Shown piece after piece: positions 12,155-21,907 of a DNA stretch of 64,000 bases. This stretch comes from Sipunculus nudus. Taxonomy: Eukaryota; Annelida; Sipuncula; Golfingiida; Sipunculidae. The position numbers and the translations under genes are program-made. The stretch is from positions 4,921,579 to 4,985,578 of the forward strand of contig CM049307.1 in the NCBI GenBank assembly GCA_026874595.1, written 5' to 3'. How positions within the stretch are numbered: position 1 is the first letter of the stretch; the number at the start of each line of letters is the position of its first letter. The notes under the pieces were generated by a model. It worked only from the letters and a program-made list of their open reading frames with translations. It was not told where the DNA came from and did no database searches.

Positions 12155-15100
12155 CAAGTGACCCATGGGTCATGACGCTCAGCTGACTGGGAAGAGATTC
12201 GCAAAAGGAAATTTTATCATCCAAATGGTAATATATACCCATTCAACTGAAGCATCAAACAGATTAACCAACAGATCAAGATTGTCTCTGTATTTATATA
12301 TCTCAAAAATAGAGAAAAAATGCGTAAACTTTAAAAAAATACAGGTGGCTCCATCGGTCTGCAGAAACTAATAAAAACACTTAATGGTCAATATCCATGC
12401 AAAGAATCATGGTGATCTCTGCATTAGTTGTTCAGATACTTCAGTTTTTGTATCAAATTTTCCATTATGCTGAGGGATACTTTGGAGTCCTATAGCTTGA
12501 AGGATATGGGTACCAGAGACCTAATTTCAGGTTTCCACAGACACTTTCCATGGTCCTCCTTGCATGACAAGAATGAAGATTCTAGGTCCAGCTGTTACAA
12601 TTTGTGCCACTTTAACAGATGACAGCATCCTTAAAGGTCTCAAAAATAGAGAAAAAAATTGTAAAATTTGAATAAAATATAGGTGGCACCACCAGTCTGC
12701 AGAAACTGATGAAACACTCCATAATCAATATCCATGCAAAGAATCATGGTGATCTCAGCATTAGTTGTTCAGATACTTCAGCTTTTGTATCAAATTGTCC
12801 ATTATTCTGAGGGATACTTCGGAGTCCTATAGCTTGAAGAATATGGGAGGCAGAGACCTAATTTCAGGTTTCCACAGACACTTTTCATGGGCCTCCTTGC
12901 ATGACAAGAATGAAGATTCTAGGTCCAGTTGTTACAATTTGTACCCTGTTCACAGATAACCAAAAATAGAGAAAAAAATTCGTAAAAAAAAACGGAACAA
13001 ATACAGGTGGTGCTACCAGTCTGCAGAAAATGATGAAACACTCCATGATCAATATTCATGCAAACAATTATGGTGATCTCTGCATTAGTTGTTCAGATAC
13101 TTCAGCCTTTGTATCAAATTTTCCATTATTCTGAGCTGTACTTTGGAGTGCCATAGCTCAAAGGATATGGGTAACAGAGACCTTGTTTCAGGTTTCCATG
13201 GAGACTTTTCATGGGTCTCCCTGTGTGTCAAGAATGAAGATTCTAGGTCCAGTCATTACGATTTGTACCCTGTTGACAGATAACTACATCCTTAAAGGTC
13301 TCAAAAATAGAGAAAAAAAAATTTGTAAAAATATGAAAAATTACAGGTGGCTCCACCAGTCTGCAGGAATTAGGGCCCTGCATGGGGCGGGTTTTGACCC
13401 GCAGCCCCTCGCATAGGAATCTTTGCGGGGTGGGCTACATCTAAAAAAGTGCGGGGCAGGCCAGGCCAAAATGACGTCTGTGCGGGGTGGGGCTGCAGGT
13501 TAATGATCTGGCAGTTCAGTAAAACATGAATATAAAATTATACTAAAAAAATATCATTTGAAGAATTGGGTATTTTTGTATAAAATGTTTTTAGGTGTTG
13601 TAAATTTGAAAAAAAAAAAATTTATTTCTGTTAACCCCTTTCACTGACTGACAGTTGTAACAACACTATTCACAAATGTGTCTTTATTAGGGAAAACGTA
13701 AATTTGTTATAAAATTAGATGATGCATCCTTAATTTGAAATCTAGACTTTAAACAATTGTCTTTGCAATGGGAGCTGGTCATACATTTGTATAAAGTAAC
13801 CTGGCCTGATGTTGTATATGGACTGTAACCCTGCACTTGTGACAGGTCTCACATATTACATTATATGGCTTGGAGTGAAGCAAGGGCTTGATTACCTTTG
13901 ACCTTGTAATATATAGTGTGTGGCTACAGCTGGCTCTGTAGGTGACTCAACTGACCTGGAACTGCACAAAGCCTAAGGTGGACTCCTTATCTTATTGTAA
14001 CTCCATGTGCTGTCTAATTGTAAATTACATTGACCACTGGTTGGTCAAATCCCCGTTTGGTCACAGCATAATGTGTTGATGATTGCTATAAGAAACAAGG
14101 CTCTGGCCATGTCTAGATCTGAATGAACATCCTGAACCTAAAGCCGCATGGGTCAGATTACCCCTTTACTCCCTTGACCTGATTAGTCTCAGTTTCAGCT
14201 AATTAGCAGATTGTGACTGAAAAAATTTAACCAGCAACACATCTCGTTAGTTTGATGGCTTGTGATTAGTCAATACTATTTTAAAGGGTCACTTTGGGTA
14301 CAAATACTTTGAAGAAGTCTAATTCTTTTCTTTACTTTTTTTATATATTTAAGTAGAAACTGACACAATAAAACAAATGTTTGTTTATTTCCCCTGTAAA
14401 AAATGAAAACATATTTAAGGTGTGTTAAATTATTAAATACAAATAAAATCCATCTAACCAATCAAACCTGTCTTTAAAAATATTTCATGAATTATGGTTT
14501 GAATTATTGCAAAAAAGTATTCAAATAAATTTTTCATTCCAATCAACAAACATTTCATATGTATTAATAATAAGCATGTCTTATATATGTGCTGTTAAAT
14601 ATCTTGATATGTAAACCTTTGGATCCAAAAATTATTTTGCGGGTTGGACTGCAGGCATGATGCGGGGCGGGTGCGGGTTCAGTTTTTCAGTCCGCCCAGG
14701 GCCCTAGCAGGAACTGATGGAACACCTCTTGATCAATATGTATGCCAAAAATCATGATCATCAGTGTTGTAGTTATTGAGATGTTGCAGTTTTTTTTATC
14801 AAATTTTCCATTATTCTGGGGGATAATTGGGAGCCCCACAGCTCAAAGGATATGGGTAACAGAGACCTTGTTTCAGGTTTTCATGGAGACTTTTCATAGG
14901 TCTCTCACTGTGTCAAGAATGAAGATTCTAGGTCCAGTCTTTACTATATGTGCCTTGTTAACAGATGTTCACATTTTTAAAGGTCTCAAAAATAGAGAAA
15001 ACAATTCGTAAAAAATCGAAAAATACAGGTGGTGCCACCAGTCTGCAGAAACTGATGAAACATCTCATGATCAATATGTATGCCAAAAATCATGACCATC

Positions 15101-15717
15101 AGTGTTGCAGTTAATGAGATATTGAAGTTTTTGTATGAAATTTTTGACTATTCTGGGGTGTACTTTGGGGCCCCATAGCTCGAAGGATAGGGGTATTGGA
15201 GACCTAATTTCTGGTTTCCATGGAGACTTTTCATATGTCTCTCAGTGTGTCAAGAATGAAGCTTCTAGGTCCAGTTTTTACAATTGGTGCCCTGTTAACA
15301 GATGTTCACATTTTTAAAGGTATCAAAAATAGAGAAAAATATTCGTAAAAAATAAAAAAATACAGGTGGCGCCACCAGTCTGCAGAAACTGATGAAACAT
15401 CTCATGATCAATGCCAAAAATCATGACCATCAGTGATGTAGTTAATGAGATATTGAAGTTTTTGTATGAAATTTTTTACTATTCTTAGGGGTACTTTGGG
15501 CCCCATAGCTCGAAGGATATGGGTAACAGAGACCTAATTTCTGGTTTCCAAGGAGATTTTTCATGGACCTCTCAGAATGTCAAGTTACAAGATTCTAGAT
15601 CCAGTGGTTACAATTTGTGCCAGGTTAACGGACAGACGGACTGACAGACGGAGAGACGGACAGATGGACAAAGAGTGATCACTATAGCTCAGATGACTTA
15701 CAGTCAGCTGAGGTAAA
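12155..15717 (+). repeat. Family A interspersed element, copy 1 (interrupted by a hAT-like insert)
   Basis: The start reads ACAAGTGACCCATGGGTCAT followed by GACGCTCAGCTG. The end is a run of GACGGACAGACGGAGAGACG-type sequence, then CTATAGCTCAGATGACTTAC and AGTCAGCTGAGG. Ends of this kind recur at the other family A copies. The interior is about six ~338-bp modules marked by CAAAAATAGAGAAAA at 12303, 12641, 12960, 13301, 14987 and 15325. Each has AGGTGG.(G/A)CCACCAGTCTGCAG, an AATCATGGTGATCTC stretch and GAAGATTCTAGGTCCAG. Removing the 1336-bp insert plus 8-bp duplication restores the module spacing (1686 minus 1344 is 342). No coding capacity. The class is unresolved; hairpin-rich ends with internal tandem modules recall Helentron-associated non-autonomous elements. 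Confidence 0.78.
13371..14706. mobile_element. hAT-like non-autonomous DNA transposon
   Basis: A 1336-bp insert in family A copy 1. The ends are perfect 10-bp inverted repeats, TAGGGCCCTG (13371-13380) and CAGGGCCCTA (14697-14706). They are flanked by an 8-bp target duplication, GCAGGAAT (13363-13370) and GCAGGAAC (14707-14714). Subterminal G/C-rich tracts (GGGGCGGGTTTTGACCCGC; GCGGGGCGGGTGCGGG) surround an AT-rich interior. An 8-bp duplication and (C/T)AGGG.. ends are typical of the hAT superfamily. No transposase frame is visible. Confidence 0.85.
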
Positions 15718-17050
15718 AAAAGGAGGCGGTTACCTTCAACACAACAAAATTGTGGGAAAATAGCTCCTACAACACACATACATACACACATATATGCTGA
15801 GAGACACGAGTTTTTTTTCAAATAAGATATGAGTGATTCTTCATGCATGTATACATGGATGCACATGGGTTTTAAGCTTCAGACCAGTAACAGAAAATGT
15901 TATTACATATTAAGATGATATATACAATGTGAATGGGCAAGGTCAAACCACTGTGAGAAAAGATACAGCATAAATAATACATGTGTATTTGTCATATATA
16001 TCAGTTATGCTATACCAATGACAGTCCATTATCTGCCTTGGAAGAGCAGAACTGCTGTTAATTCAGGCCCTGGCAAAGAAGCGACCATTTTAAGTGGCTG
16101 GTCACAGCTGATACGGAACAAAAAGGCAGACACTCATTAACAGCTTAATCTAACTTGTGTGATAATAACATTGGAGTGTTTAAATTATGCTTGTTCAGTA
16201 TAATGTTTGCTTCAACAACTTTGAGGGTCCAATGAGAGTGGACTGATTTGACTATATGACACCCACATCAAGTGATGAATGGGAATTGTATATTCAGCAT
16301 CTAAAAATGTCAACACACCTGTTGTGAAATAATGCCAACCAGGTTGCCTATATGATGTAACACAACATATGTGTCTCCAAATTACATAAATTCTCAATTA
16401 AATTTTTCTTAGAAATGGTGGAGATGCCTAAGATTGCATTTCCAAATTGTCCTCACCATAGTACTAGACACCCAGTCCATAAATGTGAGCATGATAATAT
16501 CAACACGGCCTTCCACTTGCACACACATGCATATTGTGTAAGCAAACAATGAGGTCAATGAGGATATTAGATCAAATTCATTTCTCCTCAGTCATCATTT
16601 GATATAGCATTCATCATCCAAACACACTGCACATGTATATATTAAGACTATGTACACACATACACAAAGCTCTCTATATGAATCCATTTGCTCCCATCAA
16701 GAACTTTTAATTAAGTTTCAAGGAGCTTCTAAGAACCCCTGGTTGCACTACAAAATAAAATGCTGAAAAATAAACTAGAAAATATTTACAAGTACAGCAA
16801 TATCATTATGGTGACAAAATACTCACGATCCATACAAACAATGTAAAAAATACAATAAGGAATAAACACTTCAGTTCACCTATAAACCAAGGCCACAGAG
16901 TATTTGTAAAAAAAAAAAAGAACACTGTTTTTCAGAATAGCTCAGTAAGCTTAAAACAGAGAACTTTTTACATTTCATGTACATGTTATTTATCACTCAT
17001 TTACCTGTATGATCAATTATCCAAATACAACAGTTGTCAGGCAATCTGGC
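15718..17050. other. Unique region downstream of the KCTD gene
   Basis: AT-rich sequence with CA-rich patches (ACACATACATACACACATAT near 15773-15792). No gene or repeat is supported. Confidence 0.45.
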
Positions 17051-17054
17051 TCAA

Positions 17055-17160
17055 ATGCAGGGGCGGGCAATCCATGGTAAGTGGGCTACACGCGGCCTGC
17101 ACGGTCTGTTTGTGTGGCCATCAAACATTCTAGGACAGCAATGTCAATTTGTGAAATTTC
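17055..17160 (+). mobile_element. Possible hAT-end remnant
   Basis: GCAGGGGCGGGCAATCCATG at 17058 followed by GTGGGCTACACGCGGCCTGC resembles the CAGGGGTGGGCAA...GGGCCACATGCGGCC end common to several animal hAT families. No second end was found, so this is a weak call. Confidence 0.35.
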
Positions 17161-20030
17161 AGACATTCTTACAAAAAATAATACATCTAACTACACTAGG
17201 ATATTCTGATGTGATGTTGTAAACCCAAACAGATGTTGGCAGCAGAAGGGGTGTAATCCTTAAGTCTTTACTGTTATCCTAACGATGAGTAACAATCAGT
17301 TAACATAGTCTTTTTGCTGAGTAAGGTTTTCAAATGACCATACAGATGTTCAATTTAGGATTTGAACAGAAATGTTTCCCCACCTGTGTTTCTTGTACAC
17401 AAGGTCTATATATTATAAGTCAGAATATTAAAATCAGTGACATGTTTTAATAATTAACATTTCCCCTTCAAAGATTCTAACTGCATTTACAAATGCTTCC
17501 ATTGTTTGAGCTTTTTATCAAAACACAAGTAAACCCACACGTCCCATAGTAACATAATTGCTACTAGCAAACTCTTTTTAATTTACATGTGAACACATAC
17601 ACTATGTTGAGCTACAAGCAAATAACAATATATATGAATATATAAATAAACTAGACCTGACAGTGAACTAACAGCCCAGGGATCGCCATCACAACACCTG
17701 TCAATAATACAGAAAATCAGAATAAAGAAAACACAAAACAAAAGCATGGAACCATAGAAGAATGTTGGTCAAGTCACCAATGAAACTTGTATTTGGTCCC
17801 AAACTAGTACAGAAAATAGATAAAAGAATAAAGATCAGAAGACAAGATAGTGAATGGTCAGAAACCCAAATTACATAAAAAATAATACTATAACACTTGT
17901 AAAGCACCGGCACTTGCACAGTAGTGACAGAAAGCACAACTAAACATTGTATGAATGCAGGTCAGGTGTTTGGACTAGAAGTTTGGTCTTGAATTTCACT
18001 GTAACTGTAAAACATAATCACACTTGGCATATAAAGCACATCTATATAGTTATATCATTCACATCTATAGAGTTGTATCATACGTGTAATACAACAGGAA
18101 ATTTGATCTTTGATGTTGGGAATTTCATTAGGGATTTATGAATTTATGATTAGATTTTTCATAGTATTTCATATTTTTTAATGAACAATGCCATCAATAA
18201 TGACCCCCCACCCCACCTGTTCATTCTGCATTGCAGCTGAAAATTGTTGTTTTGTATTAAAGTCAAAGCATCAGTCAGGATATTTCACCACACCCAAGGT
18301 TTGACACAGCCTTTAACTTTATTTGGCAATATGATGTACGGGATTTGTAACAAATGAATGTTATACAGAAAACATGATGCAGAAACCTGAATGCATAAAA
18401 TCTTCTCATGCAGAAAGTTATATATATTCTATCCAATGAAAGAATACATACATTTTATAATGGTTAGCAAAATATTAAATCTGAAATGACCCGCAAGTTA
18501 AAATTTTACTAATGATACCATTTGACTGACTTATACTCTGGTAGATTTAAATGGGCTCACATGGAACACACTGTAATGCTTTGTATCATGGCAATTATGG
18601 AGATCACCAACAATGCACAAAAACATGGTTTGCCACTTGTTCTAAATATGTGAACAAACTGTGCTTCACAATGTTCACTCTCCTCTTCAGAAATGAGTCC
18701 TCCTATGGTTTCTAAATAAACAATCTTACATCTTTAAATCTTTCAGTTCTACTCCATTAAGCTATATAAAATAAAATAAAACTAGTATAATTTGTTTATC
18801 TTTCTCTAAGCAATCTAATTATTTCATGTATGTATTTTATAGCTAGCACCTGAAAAAAAAACTTGCCTACTGGTGTAAAATCTGAATATTACATATTACA
18901 AACAAATATAAAATTTGAAAACTTTACATTTTGAAACTGGTTTAACATGGTCATTATGATAATGATGTTTATGATTAGACAAATAAGTGGAGAAACATTT
19001 TTCATTAATGTACCTGTTACAGACAAGCTGGGCTTGATCTTTTCTCTGTAGGACATTTCTTAATCAGTGACCAATTGCATGCTGCATTTTGTCACAAATT
19101 ATAAGAGGCTTTTTAAACTCTTTCAAGAGTTTCTTTAAATCTAGATCTTAAGTAAGCATTATCCCCATAAAAATACACAGGGCTAACATAATTCTCTAGT
19201 ATGTGTGTGTGCATGTGTGTAAGCAATATCTGAAGAAAATGCATAATAATGGTGATAGGTTAAACAGACTGGCAGTGTATACATCTACCATTTAGTATAT
19301 CTGGGATTCCATCAGCCAGGGGCTTAACCCTGGGTAAGCACTTAAAAGGTTTTGGCAGCATTACAGCTTTCTAAGTAAGGGGCTGCATTATGTCAATATC
19401 ATGATGTGATCGCACGTTTACATAAAATGTGTCATGATGATGTCACACAGACAAATTATATCACCTGCAACAGGTATGGTGAAACAGCAGCTCAGTCAGC
19501 ATACAGCTGGATGATGTCGTTGTACATCTGCCTACTTGTACTTAAACCTATTCTTATACCTGACCTGGTGAAGAGTTTTTTTGTGTCTGCTTGTTCAGAC
19601 TTCCCTCCAGAGACTTAACTACACAAACAGCTAAAAGAAACTACCGTCAATCACTTATTTACAATTTAAAACACAGAGATAACTTGGTATTACAAAATAT
19701 AGCAAATGCACATTTAACTCCTGTTTTGACAGCAAGATTGTTTTGTGCTATATATGTAAAAAATTATCACATTTAACATTGTTTTACAGCAAGCCCAGTA
19801 ATGACACATTCATAGGAGACTCCATCAACACAGGCAGCCAGTTTGGTGTCCCGGGGCCGCCTTGTCTCCCTCCTGTGGGGTGAGTGGTGGGGGTATGTCT
19901 TGGTAGTCATACCCCAGTGGCCTGATAGACGCTTGCATATTTGAATCTGAGGTGCAGCTTGATCTCAGAATCCCACATGCTGCTGTGGGGTTTACCAGCC
20001 TATGTGAGGTGTTGTGTGTGTTCCCCTGTG
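17161..20030. other. 3' UTR / flank of the KCTD-like gene
   Basis: The sequence immediately below 20031 is the start of the minus-strand 3' UTR. AATAAA-like hexamers on that strand are frequent by composition (for example near 18318-18323), so no poly(A) site is assigned. Apart from the UTR start I see only AT-rich unique sequence. Confidence 0.4.
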
Positions 20031-20060
20031 TCACATACGAGACCCTCGCTGCTGTAATAC
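20031..20060 (-). CDS. KCTD5: KCTD5-like terminal coding exon (VLQQRGSRM-stop)
   Basis: A 30-nt coding segment. The acceptor is GGATGTTTCAG before GTATTACAG, followed by nine codons VLQQRGSRM and TGA at 20033-20031. Vertebrate KCTD5 ends ILQERGSRM, so this is the true C-terminus. It joins the ..SDRAK of the previous exon in phase 0. The segment is too short for gene finders and shows no long open frame of its own. The 3' UTR continues toward lower coordinates and no poly(A) site was assigned. The bases around the stop codon and first UTR bases (about 20022-20050) recur in altered form in the 57-bp array just upstream in the intron. Confidence 0.9.
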   Translation of the reverse strand, partial: VLQQRGSRM

Positions 20061-20111
20061 CTGAAACATCCAGGACACATATGATTTTCCATGATCAGCA
20101 TGTACCAGATC

Positions 20112-21522
20112 ATGTTAATCATAACTCCTCCTTTCCCCTAGACCCTGTGTAACATGAGACCCCTGATCAGGTAAATTATAACTCTTCCTTTCCCCTAGAC
20201 CCTGTGTAACATGAGACTCGTGATCAGGTAAATCATAAATCCTCCATTCCCCTAGGCCCTGTGTAACATGAGACTCCTGATCAGGTAAATCATAACTCCT
20301 CCCTTCCCCTAGGCCCTGTGTAACATGAGACCCCTGATCAGGTAAATCATAACTCCTCCATTCCCCTAGACCCTGTGTAACATGAGACTCCTGATCAGGT
20401 AAATCATAACTCCTCCATTCCCCTAGGCCCTGTGTAACATGAGACTCCTGATCAGGTAAATCATAACTCCTCCATTCCCCTAGGCCCTGTGTAACATGAG
20501 ACTCCTGACCAGGTAAATCATAACTCCTCCATTCCCCTAGGCCCTGTGTAACATGAGACTCCTGATCAGGTAAATCATAACTCCTCCATTCTCCTAGGCC
20601 CTGTGTAACATGAGACTCCTGATCAGGTAAATCATAACTCCTCCATTCCCCTAGGCCCTGTGTAACATGAGACTCCTGATCAGGTAAATCATAACTCCTC
20701 CATTCTCCTCGGCCCTGTGTAACATAAGACCCCTGATCAGATAAACCATAAATCATCCATTCCCCTGTGTAACATGAGACTCCTGATCAGGTAAATCATA
20801 ACTCCTCCATTCCCCTAGGCCCTGTGTAATATGAGACTCCTGATCAGGTAAATTATAACTCCTCCTTTCCCCTAGACCCTGTGTAACATGAGACTCGTGA
20901 TCAGGTAATTCATAACTCCTCCATTCCCCTAGGCCCTGTGTAACATGAGACTCCTGATCAGGTAAATCATAACTCCTCCATTCCCCTAGGCCCTGTGTAA
21001 CATGAGACTCCTGATCAGGTAAATTATAACTCCTCCTTTCCCCTAGACCCTGTGTAACATGAGACTCGTGATCAGGTAAATCATAACTCCTCCATTCCCC
21101 TAGGCCCTGTGTAACATGAGACTCCTGATCAGGTAAATCATAACTCCTCCATTCCCCTAGGCCCTGTGTAACATGAGACTCCTGATCAGGTAAATTATAA
21201 CTCCTCCTTTCCCCTAGACCCTGTGTAACATGAGACTCCTGATCAGGTAAATCATAACTCCTCCATTCCCCTAGGCCCTGTGTAACATGAGACTCCTGAT
21301 CAGGTAAATCATAACTCCTCCATTCCCCTAGGCCCTGTGTAACATGAGACTCCTGATCAGGTAAATCGTAACTCCTCCATTCTCCTAGGCCCTGTGTAAC
21401 ATGAGACTCCTGATCAGGTAAATCATAACTCCTCCATTCCCCTAGGCCCTGTGTAACATGAGACTCCTGATCAGGTAAATCATAACTCCTCCATTCCCCT
21501 GTGTCACATGAGACCCCTGCTA
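20112..21522 (-). repeat. 57-bp minisatellite related to the terminal exon, intron 21781-20061
   Basis: A tandem array with a 57-bp period (19 codons), about 25 units by length. On the minus strand the units translate as repeated SHVTQGLGEWRSYDLPDQE over two long open stretches (20115-20756 and 20753-21535). The outermost unit (plus strand 21493-21521) contains TTCCCCTGTGTCACAT and GAGACCCCTGCT, almost the same as the terminal-exon region TTCCCCTGTGTCACAT-AC-GAGACCCTCGCTGCT at 20022-20053. Most inner units carry TTACACAG in place of TGACACAG, which removes the stop. Each unit also has the palindrome CCTGATCAGG. No start, signal or domain supports a real repeat protein; the array lies inside an intron of the same-strand gene. 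Confidence 0.92.
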
Positions 21523-21781
21523 ACAAATTTGACAATGGTATTAAAGCATCTAAAATTAATGAAGTATTAAAAAACCTTTTTTGAAAAATAACTGATAATT
21601 TTTTAAGATGTATAAATTAATAGAATTACAATAGCCTGTGTAATTTTCACTGGTTTACTTACATGACTGTGAATTAATAACACATGATGATATTACCATA
21701 ACTTAATGTCCCTCTGTAAGTTTTTTTTTCAGTAAATTTAAGAAATCAATTTTATGTTTGTGTTTTAGACTGTGCCCTGAC
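21523..21781 (-). other. Unique part of the last KCTD intron
   Basis: About 260 bp of AT-rich intron between the GTCAGG donor at 21781 and the 57-bp array. If this intron were retained the frame would stop at 21752. Confidence 0.6.
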
Positions 21782-21907
21782 CTTGGCCCTGTCACTGGGC
21801 TCGCACTCCTGTCCGTTAACGATGTTGGGACACTCTTTTGACACGACACACAGGAACTCTGCATGGTCTTCTGTACCATAGTTATACGATGACCCTATAT
21901 TAACCAG
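21782..21907 (-). CDS. KCTD5: KCTD5-like exon: core of C-terminal domain (parent of the 51-bp array)
   Basis: A 126-nt exon in phase 0/0 encoding 42 residues, beginning [20 protein letters not shown] and ending EPSDRAK. It matches the vertebrate [22 protein letters not shown] block. The acceptor is CTCTTTACAG before CTGGTT. The donor reads CCAAG before GTCAGG, a weaker GTC-type donor than the others in this gene. If it were skipped, translation would continue VRAQSKTQT and stop at 21752. The first ~34 bases of this exon and ~17 bases of the intron before it are the template of about 88 upstream 51-bp repeats, so the exon's own start is the last unit of the array. It is told from the copies by continuing past GGTA into ACAGAAGACCATGCAGAG. 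Confidence 0.94.

Noticed and set aside
20115-21535. Long minus-strand open frames encoding SHVTQGLGEWRSYDLPDQE repeats as a repeat protein gene
   Set aside because: They arise from a 57-bp minisatellite inside a KCTD intron. There is no signal, domain or separate gene structure, and the sequence derives from a stop-codon and UTR region.
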